DNA of 64,000 nt from the NCBI RefSeq assembly GCF_024166365.1, contig NC_064820.1, positions 135,242,001 to 135,306,000 on the forward strand, given 5' to 3'. The translations under genes were made by a program, and so were the position numbers. How positions within the stretch are numbered: position 1 is the stretch's first letter; every line of letters starts with the position of its first letter. The stretch is from Elephas maximus indicus. Its lineage: Eukaryota; Chordata; Mammalia; Proboscidea; Elephantidae. Positions 1 to 10,392 of this stretch are shown here, one piece after another. The notes below the pieces were generated by a model, which did not search any database, was not told the origin of the DNA, and saw only the letters and a list, made by a program, of their open reading frames with translations.

Positions 1-44
1 TGTTGAGGGAGTAATAAGATGATGACCCATTCTCTAGACTTTTC

Positions 45-1056
45 TTTTTTTTTTTTAATAATATTTTATTGTACTTTTGGTGAAGTTTTACATAGCAATT
101 TAGGTTCCCATACAACAATTTCTAAACAAATTGTTCAGCGATATTGGTTACATTCGTCACAACGCGTTAACATTCTTGTTATTTCCATTCCAGTTGTTCC
201 ATTTTCATTAATCTAGTTTCACTTCCCCCTTACATTCTCATCTTTGTTTTAAAGTAACAGTTGACAATTTGGTCTCATATAGATGATTTTTAAAAGGAAA
301 CCAGTACTCACAGGTGATATTTCTTATTTCGTAGGACAGTCTGTTATTTAGCTAAAAGGTGACTTCAGGGGCTAGTTTCAGTTCAAGCTTTAAAGAGTAT
401 CTCAGGGCAATCGTCTCGGGGTGTCTGCTAGTCACAACTGGTTCTGTAAGTCTGTTTTGTTGTTTGTTTGTTTTTGTTTTTAGAAACTAGAGGCTCTGTT
501 CCACAGTTTTCTCCCATTCTATCAGGGTCTGTCTATTGTGGTCCTGATTAGAACAGTCGTTAGTGGTAGCCGGGCACCATTTAGTTCTTCTGGTGTCAGA
601 GTAGATGAGGCCGTGGTTTGTGTAGACTATTAGTCCTGTAAACTAGTTTCTTTTTGAGTCTTTGGTTTCTTTCTTTGTCTTTTGCTCTGGATGCGTAGAG
701 ATCAATAGTTGTATCTTAGATGGCAGCATACAAGCTTATAAGACCCTAGGCACTACTCACCAAACTAGGATGTAGAATATAACTTTATGAGCTATGTATT
801 AAGCCAATTGACTGAGATGTCCTACGAGACTATGGTCCTAACCCTTCAAACCCAGAAACCAGTCCTTTGAGACATTTGGTTATGTATAAGAAGTATTTAT
901 AACTGCACCCCCATGTGGTTTATTATATATATGAACATATGTGCATACAGCCACATATACACACACATATACATATGCATACACCTATATATACTCACAT
1001 ATACACAGTATATACATATATGCCTACATACAAACATATATACCCTCACAAATTTT
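45..1056 (-). mobile_element. L1 3' UTR, antisense, 5'-truncated
   Basis: Antisense 3' end of an L1. The poly(A) tail appears as a T run at about 47-58. It is followed by AT-rich 3' UTR and ends in a TA/CA-rich tract near 924-1050. Its layout resembles the other antisense L1 tails at 19.2 kb and 34.1 kb. No ORF2 coding is left, so it is a dead 5'-truncated insertion. The family is judged by eye as an afrotherian L1. Confidence 0.6.
924..1050. repeat. TA/CA-rich simple repeat
   Basis: A degenerate alternating purine-pyrimidine tract of tatata, cacata and catata units inside the antisense L1 3' UTR. The apparent ORFs here (poly H/T/Y) are low-complexity artefacts. Confidence 0.8.
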
Positions 1057-1493
1057 TTTTTTGGTTGTTGGAATTGTGTTGTTTCTTAAAGGTGTTGCAG
1101 CCTCAGTGGGGCTAGGCTCTTTAACTAAGGTAGCCTGAGTGAGTCTCCTTTTTTTTCCACCTGAGGTACCAGAAAACATACTAGACAATTACTACACACC
1201 TGACATCTGCAAGATCCACAGGAGCAGTTCAAACATATAGAAAAAAAGAAAGTCTTTAATGGTTCATCCAAAATTTTCTTGTGTTTTTTCAGTCTCAGAT
1301 AAAAAAATTCAGCCAACATCTAAATCCTAGTCCTTCATTTGCACTAGGAGTATAAATTCCTTGGCATAAAGGTTCAAATAGCATCTTATTTTTCAGGTAG
1401 CAGTGCCTGGCACATAGTTGGACTTTGACAGACATTTATTCAATGAACAAGTGTTGGATAAATACAGTATTCCCTGTCAATTTTTTCTCTCCA
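1057..1493. other. Non-coding stretch with an L2/MIR-like remnant
   Basis: No gene seen. About 1395-1465 reads like an old L2/MIR core, with gtgcctggcacatag and then a tract ending near caatgaacaagtgttgg. The rest is unassigned AT-rich DNA. Confidence 0.45.
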
Positions 1494-1538
1494 TTGTTGC
1501 TGTTGTGTGCTATTGAGTTGATTCTGACTCATAGCAAC

Positions 1539-2074
1539 TGTTTTAGTCATCCAGTGTTGCTATAACAGAAATTCACAACTGAGTGGCTTTAACAAAGAGA
1601 AATTTATTCTCACAGTCTAGTAGTTAGAAGTCTGAATTCAGGGTGCCAGCTCCAGGGGAAGGCTTTCTCACTCTGTCAGCTCTGGAAGAAGGCCCTTGTC
1701 GTCAATCTTCCCTTGATCCAGGGGTGTCTCATTGCAGGGACCTGGGGTCCAAAAGACGCGCTGTTCTCCTGGCTCTTGTTTCTTGATGGTATGAGGTCCC
1801 CTTGTCTCTCTGCTAGCTTTTCTCTTTTATATCTCAAAAGAGATTGATTTAAAACAACGTGTGTGTGTGTGTGTTGTGTGTGCATCTTGTAGGCTGAGTC
1901 CTGCCTCATTAATTAACTGATGCTAATACCACCTCATTAACATCATAGAGAGAGGATTTACAACACATAGGAAAATCACATCAGATGACAAAATGGTGGA
2001 CAATCACACAATACTCGGAATTATGACCTAGCCAAGTTGACACATTTTTGGGTGACACGATTCAACACATGACA
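1539..2074 (-). mobile_element. MaLR/ERV-L-like solo LTR, antisense
   Basis: The element runs from TG to CA and is flanked by perfect 5-bp direct repeats gcaac at 1534-1538 and 2075-2079, which is the signature of an integrated LTR. It lies inside an AfroSINE, so it integrated later than that SINE. A (GT)n tract sits at 1859-1883. There are no internal viral genes, so it is a solo LTR. The family name is uncertain; length, TSD size and sequence resemble MaLR LTRs. Confidence 0.85.
1859..1883. repeat. (GT)n microsatellite
   Basis: A short GT run inside the solo LTR, on the strand where the LTR is antisense. Confidence 0.9.
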
Positions 2075-2222
2075 GCAACTTTATATGACAGATTAGAACT
2101 GCCCCATAGGGTTTCCTAGGCTGTAATCTTTATGGGGATAGATCACCAGATTTTTTCACCCTTGGAGCCCCTGGTGGATTCCAACAGCCAAGTGCTTAAT
2201 TAACCATTGTGCCACCAGTAAT

Positions 2223-2617
2223 CCTTCTAGGATTACTAACCCTGTTAGGAAACTAACCCTTCTGTCTCACTGGGAGCTGGCTGGCACTGTGGAAGGCAAG
2301 CCCATAGGCAGGGCAGACAGACACTGCATCTCAGAGAACTCTTTCTAGAGAAGCTCTTGCCCAGCTCCACCCAGGACAGATTAGTTCCCCAAGGGTTTCT
2401 AAGTGTCCTGTACAGATACAGTCGCTGTGGCCAAAGGGCAGTGTCTGACACAGAGGTGTAGGGGAAAGAGACTGGGCCAAGCCAGTTTGGTCCGGACAAG
2501 CCCACTTCTTCTCCTTTCTTTCCTTCCATCTTCCTCTTACTCTTGCCCCCTCTCATCCTTCCCAAGAGAGAAATCTTGATCTAGTCAAAGATAGTCGCCC
2601 ACACACACTCCTGTTCA
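2223..2617. other. Unassigned non-coding DNA
   Basis: Nothing recognisable. A 106-codon antisense ORF here has no domain I recognise, low-complexity basic and acidic content, and no splice or start context that supports a gene. Confidence 0.5.
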
Positions 2618-2822
2618 TTGTTGTTGTTAGATGCCATCAAGGTGATTCCGACTCACAGCAGCCCCATCTGACAGAGTAGAACTGCCCCATAAGGTTTCCT
2701 AGGCTGTCATCTTTACAGGAGCAGATCACCAGGTCTTCTAGCCTCAGGGCCACTGCGTAGGTTTGAATTGCCAATCTTTTCGTTAGCAGCCCAGTGCTTA
2801 ACCTTTGCGCCACCAGCGCTCT
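2618..2822 (-). mobile_element. AfroSINE, long type, antisense
   Basis: About 205 bp. It begins with the reversed (CAA)n tail ttgttgttgttag, passes through gattccgactcacagcag, and ends at the antisense tRNA-like head tttgcgccaccag. It contains the central segment that the short-type copies lack. Confidence 0.9.
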
Positions 2823-2875
2823 TCTCCTTTCCATTAGAAACTTCATAATTCTTTTTCTTTTTTTTTCAATGGTGG

Positions 2876-3283
2876 TGTATCAGTCAGGGTTCTCCAAAGA
2901 AACAGAACTATGTATATGGGTATGTATATGTGTATATATGTGTGTGTGTGTATGTATATGTATATATACAGAGACAGAGATTTATTTTAAGGAATTGGCC
3001 CATGCAGTTGTGGGGGCTGGCAAGTCTGAAATCTGTAGGGCATGCTGGCAGGTTGGAAACTTTCAAGTAGGAGCTGACACCGTAGTCTTGAGGAAGAATT
3101 TTTTCTTCCTCAGAGAAATCTCAGTTTTTGTCTTAAGGTGCTTGGAGGATGCTTACCGACATTATGGAAGATAATATTCTTTAACGTCAGCTGGTTATAG
3201 ATATTAGCCACACCTAGATTAGTGTTCATTTGAGTAACTGGGTAGTATAGCCTAGCCAAGTTGACACAAAATGAACCATCACA
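2876..3283 (-). mobile_element. MaLR/ERV-L-like solo LTR, antisense
   Basis: A 408-bp LTR from tgtatcagtcaggg to gaaccatcaca, flanked by perfect 5-bp direct repeats ggtgg at 2871-2875 and 3284-3288. A TG/TA microsatellite lies at about 2921-2970. On the antisense strand it starts tgtgatggtt, as do the LTRs at 6467 and 8030. Confidence 0.88.
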
Positions 3284-3379
3284 GGTGGAAATAAAAATTT
3301 ACTTAGGATACTATACATGAATTACTGTTGAAATATTTGAAAGATCTCTTCGCCTTCTACTCTCCTCCTTGCCAACTCC

Positions 3380-3735
3380 GCTGTAGGCAAACTTGCCTCT
3401 TTGCTGTTCATCAAAACAAAAAGGCATGCTCCCAACTCAGCCTTTGTACTTGCTATTTCTTCTGCCTGGCATGATTTTTCCCTGATATCCTCATGGCTCA
3501 ATCCCTCCTCTTCTCTATCAGACCTTTTTGAAAATGTCCCCTTTTCAGGGAGGCCTGCCCTGATACCTTCCTTCCTTGCTTATTCATCTTCCTTGCTTCA
3601 TTTTCTCCACGGTGTGTATCATAATTTTGTACAGTGGATGTTTTATTTATCTTGTTCAGTGCCCGTCTCCCCTCACTAGAATGTAAGCTTCTTGAGGGCC
3701 AAGATCTTTGCTTGTTTCATTGTGGGCTGTAACCT
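3380..3735. mobile_element. L2-like ancient LINE remnant
   Basis: This reads like a diverged L2 3' region. It has cctttgtacttgctatttct near 3441, and agaatgtaagcttcttgagg near 3678. The 92-codon ORF across it is fortuitous. Confidence 0.5.
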
Positions 3736-3772
3736 CAGATCTTTGCTTGTATCATTTCCTATTGTAATCCTA

Positions 3773-4080
3773 TGTTATGGATTAAATTGTGTCCCCTTCT
3801 CCTCCCACCCCACCCCACCCCCCCAAAAAAGTGTTGAAATCCTAACTCCTATACCTGTGGATGTAATCCTGTTTGGAAATAGAGTTTTCCCAATACGAGT
3901 GATCGCATTTGTACCAATGAAGATAAGATCAAAACTGTGTGGAGAAATGATCCAACTAGGTTAATTGAGCAGCTGTGTTCAAAAGGCTCAGCAATAATGT
4001 GATCAAAACTTTGTACAATGCAGCAGAGAAGTAAATGGTCACAATGACAAAAGACATCACCACCTGGCATTTGAATCCTA
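3773..4080 (+). mobile_element. LTR-like fragment, sense
   Basis: It starts tgttatggattaaattgtg like the MaLR-type LTRs elsewhere in the window, then diverges. The pentamer tccta occurs just before it (3768-3772) and again at 4076-4080, but the sequence before the second copy does not end in CA. The right boundary and integrity are therefore doubtful. Confidence 0.4.
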
Positions 4081-4557
4081 ATGAAGTCTCTTAGTCATTA
4101 CATAGGATCAAGGAGGAATTGATAAATGGCCAGAATGTATCCCTACCACTTCGATGTTGATGTGTTAAGACTGACAAAAATAAATGGAGGAAGTTAGATA
4201 GCTCATGTGATTTTTCTATAAGCTGAAATTCTTTACCCTCACCTCTTTGTCTGAACTGAAATGTAATCATGCTATATATAGTACTTAGGATAGTCCTCTA
4301 TCATCAAATTTAAAACAATGGTGGACAAATGAGAGAGATTTGAGAAAGAAGAATAATCACTGGCATTTCTGTAGACCAGAAGCCTAGCAAAGTTAGACGT
4401 TTTCTATGAACAACTTCTCTGAGGAACTGGAATTTGAAATGCTCTGAATGTGCCTGCTCAAAAATTATGACAATCCAGTATTTGTGATTCCAGAGTTGTG
4501 AGTATTGAAAACTTAGGTTGAGGCTTGCTGGTATTAACAATCCATATTTTGCCCCAT
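4081..4557. other. Unassigned non-coding DNA
   Basis: AT-rich, with no gene or repeat I can name. Confidence 0.5.
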
Positions 4558-4558
4558 A

Positions 4559-4700
4559 TAGAGTCCCTGGGTGGTGAAAATGGTTAACACGTTCAGTTGT
4601 GAAAAATCAGTCATCGAAAAGCCTGTGGTGCACAGTTCTACTCGGACACATGGAGTTGCCATGAGTCAGAGTTGACTCGATGTCAACTGGAAGTGGTGAT
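4559..4700 (+). mobile_element. AfroSINE, short and diverged
   Basis: The head gagtccctgggtggtgaaaa and the tail gagtcagagttgactcgatg are recognisable, and the body is diverged. Confidence 0.75.
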
Positions 4701-5851
4701 ATTTTATCCTAGAATTGGGTCATGAACTGCCCATAAAGTTTTCATGGAGCATGAGCTTTGTTAACATATTTTCTTACCACAAAAAGTAAGGCAACCTTAC
4801 CAGATAGCAGGCAGTGTACCCACTTTGCAACAGAAGTGAGCAATAATCTCACCTGGTGTGTGTCAAGGCCTCCAGTACATGTTTTTGAGGTGCTTCTACG
4901 TCTAAACCTGTACCTGAGATCTAGAAGCTTCAGCTCACATTTAAATGGCAGCTTCCGAGTCCACAGAATGTCCACAGAATAGCAAGGCCATTAGATGGAG
5001 GGATGAATCACATGCTAACAAAGTAACAAAGTACTAGGAGAGGTTACCAAGGCAATAACAGGAACAAATGTGTAATTCCATATGGCAGCCTACACAGAAG
5101 AGGAAAGCATTCTAGAGTAGATTAGCACATCCAATTAGAAGAGGAGGTAAAAGTTGTCTCTCACATAGAATGTTCTCTCATTCAACAAGATGTGGCTGAA
5201 TGCCAACTCTATGCTAGGCACTTGGCAAGATACAAGGCATGCCAAGATGAAGAGGAACAGTACTTGCCCACAAGGGGTGCACAGGCTGGTAGCTGTACAT
5301 TGTACATTGCACAGAAGTATCTGGCAGATTCCTTCAGAGGCATTGTTGCCCTAGGCCTCCCTCTTGCCTGTTGTGAAGATGGAGCAAGTTCTCTTGAGTC
5401 TCAGACAAGAGGTCCAAGGCCAAAGTTTTTGGAAGTATTTGCAAAAACCACAGCAGAAAACACACAAACCTGGGTTTGAATCCCACTTTACTGCAGAAAT
5501 TACTGTGTCACCTCAGGCAAGTTGCTTAAACTCTTTGAGTCTTGGTGTCTCTTCTCTGGAAAACAGGCATAAGAAAATACTGAACTTTCATCATCCAAAT
5601 ATTTCCCATAAAACTTGCAAAGAATTTTACTCAAAATTCACTGTTCAAGTTGCAAATCTGACATATGTAGAATGACCGTATACTCCAATTTGCTCCAGAC
5701 AGTTGTAGCTTAAGTTATTATTCTAACATAGTTGTGAATAGTACCCATTTCACTCTCCAAAACTGTCCTAACTTGACAATGAATTAAATAGCACCTGAGG
5801 TATAAAGAATTTTCATGGAAACAACAGAGCAAAAACTTTACGTTGAACTCC
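4701..5851. other. Non-coding DNA with L2 and MIR remnants
   Basis: About 5185-5300 looks like an L2 3' remnant (tatgctaggcacttggcaag). About 5480-5580 looks like a MIR core (gggtttgaatccc, then gcaagttgcttaaac). The remainder shows nothing I can identify. The 95- and 103-codon ORFs over these repeats are not credible genes. Confidence 0.5.
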
Positions 5852-6312
5852 TGTATTAGTTTCCTAGGGCTGCCATAACAGAATCCCACAAAGTGGGTGG
5901 CTTTAAGGAAAAGAAATTCATTGTCTCATAGTTGCGGTGGCTAAAAGTCTAAATCAGAGTCATTCCTTCTGCGGGCTCCGAGAAAGAAACTGCTCTATGC
6001 CTACCTTCTAGCGTCTCGTGGCTTCTGGCAATCCTTGACTTTTCGTGGCTTGCAGCTGCATCTACCTCCATCTCATCATATGGTCATCTGTCCCCTGTCC
6101 AACTGTGCCTTGCTGTCTATTCTCCTTTTTTGTAAGACATCACTCATATTGGATTAGGATCCACCCTATTCTGGCATGACCTTATGTTAACTGATAAAAT
6201 CTTCAAAGACTCCATCTCCAAACAAGGTCACATTCACAGGTATAGGGGTTAGGACTTCAACATAACTTTAAAAAAAAAAAGTTTTTTGAGGGACACAATT
6301 CAATCCACAACA
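5852..6312 (-). mobile_element. MaLR/ERV-L-like solo LTR, antisense
   Basis: Runs from tgtattagtttcctagggc to caatccacaaca. The flanking pentamers are actcc (5847-5851) and acacc (6313-6317), a target duplication with one mismatch. Same broad family as the LTR at 1539. Confidence 0.75.
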
Positions 6313-6466
6313 ACACCTGAGCCCAGGGTGTAGAGACCTCCACAGTTGTTCTCCTTAGAGAGTTGATGTTTTATTTATGTATTCAGTGTGTATCTTTAAA
6401 ATATTTGCATATTGTTTATTTTATTTTCATGCTCATTTCTATGCAGAAGGAAATGAAATTGTTATG
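6313..6466. other. Short unassigned spacer
   Basis: AT-rich spacer with nothing recognisable. Confidence 0.5.
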
Positions 6467-6805
6467 TGTGATGTTTAAGGTTATGTGTCAACTTGGCTAG
6501 GCCATGATTCTCAGTGGTTCGGCAGATATTAGGTAATCATCCTCCATTTTGTGATCTGATGTGAGCAGCCAATCAGCTGAAAGGGGAATTTCCTTGGGGG
6601 TGTGGCCCACATTCAATATATATGGAAGCTGTGGCAAAGCTTGCTTTCTTTTGATACTGCACCTGTCTCGTCATCCTCTGACTTCCGGTTCTTTGAACGT
6701 GAGCCAGGAGCCTGCCACTTGACCTGCAGATTTTGGATTCACCAGCTTCCACGACCCCTTGAATGAAAGGGAGGTCAGGTCCCAGTGAGGAAGGACTCCA
6801 CTACA
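6467..6805 (+). mobile_element. Left LTR of inverted-LTR element
   Basis: 339 bp from tgtgatgtttaagg to ggactccactaca, sense on the + strand. It is a diverged inverted copy of 7705-8030. Confidence 0.75.
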
Positions 6806-6839
6806 CTGCCAAAAATATACACTGTTAATCTTTCTCCAG

Positions 6840-7610
6840 CTCCTCAAAAGTATTAAGTGTGACATGATTACAAACAGTTAAGAATCGATTCAGTGCTGTG
6901 TGCCCACCAGGCGTTGCGCTTCCTTTTTAGTTGCAGAAGGGGCCAGATGTAACAAATTGTCCTTCATTTTAGAAGGAATATCTCAATATGCCCCACACCA
7001 CTGGACCTCTAGAAATTTCACTGAGGTTGAAGGCACCTGAATTTTTATCAGATTAATTTCCCACCCTCTAGCACAAAAATGTTTTACCAAGAAGTCTAGA
7101 ATCATTGATACTTCTTCCTTACTAGGTCCAATCAGCATAATGTCATCAACGTAATGGACTAGTGTAATGACATACGGAAGGGAAAGGCAATCAAGTTCCC
7201 TGCTGACTAAATTATGACATTGGCCTAGAGAGTTGATATACCTCTGAGGTAGGGCAATGGAAGTGTACTGCTGACCTTGCCAAATGAAGGCAAACTACTT
7301 CTGGAGGTCCTTTGAAATTGGAATTGAGAGAAAGGCCTTGGCCAGATCAATAGCTGCATACCAGGTACCAGGAGATCTATTAATTTGCTCAATCAATGAA
7401 ACCATATCTAGAACAGCATCTGCAATTGGGGTCATCACCTGATTAAGTTTATGATAATCTACTGTCATTTTCCAAGATCCATCTGTTTGTTGCTCAGGCC
7501 AAATAGGCAAATGAATGGGGATCTGGTGGGAATCGCCATCCCTGCAACCTTCAAGTCCTTGATGGTGGCACTAATTTCTGCAATCCCCCCAGGAATGTGG
7601 TTTTGCTTTT
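6840..7610 (-). pseudogene. Endogenous retrovirus (ERV-L-like) pol fragment
   Basis: Antisense reverse-transcriptase region. Within 7295-7510 the translation shows [14 protein letters not shown] and [17 protein letters not shown], which are RT finger and palm motifs. A stop at about 7292-7294 interrupts it. The catalytic YVDD box lies in the same frame at 7142-7153. A connection-domain-like motif (KKEAQRLVG) is encoded near 6900-6950. These motifs fit ERV-L, the autonomous relative of MaLR elements. The copy lacks gag, protease and complete RNase H/integrase, carries stops, and is non-functional. Confidence 0.8.
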
Positions 7611-7704
7611 GGTTTACTATTTTTCTAGCTTGAGATGGTCCTCATGGATTCCACTTGGCTTGTCCTACCATAATAGAAAGGTTAACAGTATAAATTTTTG
7701 GCAG

Positions 7705-8030
7705 TGTAGTGGAGTCCTTCATCAAGGGGACCTGGCCTCCCACTCATTCAAGGGGCTGTGGGAGCTGGCGAATCCAAAATCTGTAGATCAGACCGCAGGC
7801 TGCTGGCACACATCCCAAGAACTGGAGGTCAGAGGATGACGAGACAGATGCAGTATCAAGAGAGAATCAGCTTTGCCAGAACATCCATATATACTTGATG
7901 CAAGGAAACTCCCCTTTCAACTGACTGGCTGCTCACATCAGATCACAAAATGGAGGATGATTGCATAATATCTGCCAAACCACTGAGAATCACGGCCTAG
8001 CCATGTTGACACACAGCTTTAACCATCACA
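7705..8030 (-). mobile_element. Right LTR of inverted-LTR element
   Basis: 326 bp, antisense on the + strand, ending at aaccatcaca. It is in the correct orientation to be the 5' LTR of the antisense pol fragment. Confidence 0.75.
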
Positions 8031-8053
8031 GTATGTACTACTGTATAGTATTA

Positions 8054-9336
8054 TGTTGTTGTTAGGTGCCGTCGAGTGGGTTCTGACTCATAGCGACCCT
8101 ATGCACAACAGAACGAAACAATGCCCAGTCCTGTGCCATCCTTACAATCATTGTTATGCTTGACCCCATTGTTGCAGCCACTACGTCAATCCACCTCGTT
8201 GAGGGTCTTCCTCTTTTCCACTGACCCTGTACTTTGCCAAATATGATGTCCTTCTCCAGTGACTGATACCTCCTGACAACATGTCCAAAGTATGTAAGAC
8301 GCAACCTTGCCATCCTTGCTTCTAAGGAGCATTCTGGTTGTACTTCTTCCAAGACAGATTTACTCGTTCTTCTGGCAGTCCATGGTATATTCAATATTCT
8401 TCACCAACACCACAATTCAAAGGCATCAATTCTTCGGTCTTCCTTATTCATTGTCCAGCTTTCACATGCATATGATGTGATTGAAAACACCATGGCTTGG
8501 GTCAGGTGCACCTTAGTCTTCAAGGTGACATCTTAGCTCTTCAACACTTTAAAGAGGTCCTTTGCAGCAGATTTACCCAATGCAATGTGTCTTTTGATTT
8601 CTTGACTGCTGCTTCCTTGGCTGTTGATTATGCATCCAAGTAAAATGAAATCCTTGTCAACTTCAATCTTTTCTCCGTTTATCATGATGTTGCTCATTGG
8701 TCCACTTGTGAAGGTTTTTGTTTTCTTTATGTTGAGGTGTAATCCATACTGAAGGCTGTGGTCTTTGATCTTCATCAGTAAGTGCTTCAAGTCCTCTTCA
8801 CTTTCAGCAAGCAAGGTTGTGTCATCTGCATAATGCAGGTTGTTAATGAGTCTTCCTCCAATCCTGATGCCCCGCTCTTCTTCATATAGTCTAGCTTCTC
8901 GTATTATTTGCTCAGCATACAGATTGAATAGGTATGGTGAAATAATACAACCCTGATGCACCCCTTTCCTGACTTTAAACCAATCAGTATCCCCTTGTTC
9001 TGTCCAAACAACTGCCTCTTGATCTATGTGAAGGTTCCTCATGAGCACAATTAAGTGTTCTGGAATTCCCATTCTTCGCAACGTTATCCATAATTTGTCA
9101 TGATCCACACAGTCGAATGCCTTTGCATAGTCAATAAAACATAGGCAAACACCCTTCTGGTATTCTCTGCTTTCAGCCAGGATCATCTGACATCAGCAAT
9201 GATATCCCTGGTTCCACATTCTCCTCTGAAACCGGCCTGAATTTCTGGCAGTTCCCTGTCGATATACTGCTGCAGCCATTTTTGAATGATCTTTAGCAAA
9301 ATTTTGCTTGTGTGTGATATTAATGATATTGTTAGA
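8054..9336 (-). mobile_element. RTE LINE (RTE1_LA-like), 5'-truncated, antisense
   Basis: Begins with the reversed 3' tail ttgttgttaggtgccgtcga and contains the C-terminal domain and most of the RT. It is truncated in the RT near 9336 and abuts an LTR fragment. Among RTE copies in the window it keeps the longest undisturbed RT frame apart from the intron-1 copy. Confidence 0.92.
8533..9186 (-). pseudogene. RTE reverse transcriptase fragment (217 open codons)
   Basis: Encodes the RT palm of an RTE-clade non-LTR retrotransposon. Motifs read in order: CFIDYAKAFDCVDHDKLW (motif A with catalytic Asp), GVHQGCIISPYLFNLYAEQI (motif B), and HYADDTTLLAES (motif C, YADD), followed by the thumb. It catalyses target-primed reverse transcription in intact elements. 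The N-terminal endonuclease is absent and the C-terminal part is frameshifted, so the copy is dead. It is open for 217 codons, which suggests a relatively recent insertion. Confidence 0.85.
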
Positions 9337-9343
9337 TAGTGAT

Positions 9344-9469
9344 GGAATTTACAACACATAGGAAAATCACACCAGATGACAAAGTAGTGGACAATCACAC
9401 AATACTGGGAATCATGGCCCAGTGAAATTTATACACATCTTTTTGGGGGACACAATTCAATCCTTGACA
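9344..9469 (-). mobile_element. LTR fragment (MaLR-like), antisense
   Basis: Closely resembles the end of the LTR at 1539-2074, with shared stretches such as acaacacataggaaaatcac, and ends in ttgaca. The other half of this LTR is not seen on the far side of the adjoining RTE. Confidence 0.7.
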
Positions 9470-9494
9470 GGCATATATATTTTTTCCACCTCAT

Positions 9495-9640
9495 TTAACT
9501 CTTACAAAAATCTTGTGAAGAACGTATTATTATCACCTCATTTTTAGAGGTGAAGAGACTGAAATTCAGAGAGTTGAAGCAAATTGGTCCCATAGCTAAT
9601 AGGTCAAATTGGGGCTCAAATCCAAGTCTTTTGATTCCAA
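9495..9640. mobile_element. MIR-like ancient SINE remnant
   Basis: The order atttttagaggtgaagagac, then ttgaagcaaattgg, then ggctcaaatcc matches the MIR core layout. Confidence 0.6.
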
Positions 9641-9794
9641 GGGAAAGGCGTAAAAACCCAAGTTAATAAGTTGTCTTAGGAACTTAGCATCCTGACATTG
9701 GATAAGTTTCCTGGGTGTTGCAAATAGAAAACTAGACCTAGATATTAGCATTGGTGAACTCTCCTTTAACAAGCATTCATCAATTCATTTTTCA

Positions 9795-9988
9795 AGCACC
9801 TAGTGGTGCAGTGGTTAAAGCGAAGGCCTGCTAACCGAAAGGTAGGCAGTTCAAAACCACTAGCGGCTCCGTGGGAGAAAGATGTGGCAGTCTGCTTCCA
9901 TAGAGATTTACAGTTTTGGAAGCTTTATGGGGTCACTATGAGCCAGAATCAACTCCACCCCAGTGTGTTTGGTTTGGTTTACTATGTG
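9795..9988 (+). mobile_element. AfroSINE, sense
   Basis: The head is cctagtggtgcagtggttaa, the body includes agaaagatgtggcagtctgc, and the 3' end has a GT-rich tail (gtttggtttggttt). The tRNA-like A-box region and a B-box-like gttcaaaac are visible. Confidence 0.9.
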
Positions 9989-10177
9989 CCTTACACTGTG
10001 AGGGGTGAATAAGACAGGTATAACCCCTGCCTTCACAGAGCTTACATTCTAGAGGTGAGTTAAGACACTGAACCAGTAATCAAGTGGCTATAAAGGGCTA
10101 TGGACATGGCAGTGATAACACACCACAGAAGGAGATACCTGGTTCCCAAGTAGACTCTAGCATGGTTGGGTTTGTTG
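9989..10177. mobile_element. L2-like remnant plus spacer
   Basis: gtgccttacactgtgagggg followed by cagagcttacattctagagg is typical of an L2 3' end. The remainder to 10177 is unassigned. Confidence 0.5.
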
Positions 10178-10340
10178 ACATTCTTAGGTGCTGTCGAGTC
10201 AGTTCCAACTCATAGCCATCCTATAGGGTAGAGAAGAACTGCCGCATAGGATTTTCAAGAAGCAGCTGTTGGATTCAAACTGCTGACATTTTGGTTAGCA
10301 GACGAATGCTTAACCACTGCTCCACCAGGAATCAGACCCT
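10178..10340 (-). mobile_element. AfroSINE, antisense
   Basis: aggtgctgtcgagtcagttc at the left and accactgctccaccag at the right. The central segment is shortened. Confidence 0.85.
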
Positions 10341-10342
10341 CT

Positions 10343-10392
10343 ACCAAGCATGACGTTCTTCTCCAGGACCAAGCATGATGTCCTTCTCCAGG
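10343..10392. repeat. 25-bp tandem duplication at an RTE edge
   Basis: Two adjacent copies of a 25-bp stretch that starts accaagcatga (10343-10367 and 10368-10392), differing at two positions. They sit where the 3'-shortened antisense RTE meets the AfroSINE. Confidence 0.85.

Larger units (their letters stand above)
1494..2222 (-). mobile_element. AfroSINE split by an LTR insertion
   Basis: Antisense AfroSINE. Its 3' part is 1494-1538 and its 5' (tRNA-related) part is 2080-2222, with an LTR of 536 bp between them. The two parts rejoin in register through the duplicated target gcaac. The left part carries the tail signature gattctgactcatagcaac, and the right part ends in the antisense head accattgtgccaccag. 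Confidence 0.85.
6467..8030 (-). mobile_element. ERV-L-like element with inverted LTRs
   Basis: A left LTR (6467-6805) in + orientation and a right LTR (7705-8030) in - orientation face each other across an antisense ERV-L-type pol fragment. Each LTR is followed inward by the same start of about 30 bp (ctgccaaaaat...). The unit is flanked by ttatg (6462-6466) and gtatg (8031-8035), a near-perfect 5-bp target duplication that fits a single integration. A normal provirus would have direct LTRs. The gag and protease regions are missing. Confidence 0.65.

Noticed and set aside
2794..3174. A 126-codon ORF over the microsatellite in the LTR at 2876
   Set aside because: It is built from the CVCVC-type translation of a TG repeat and LTR sequence.
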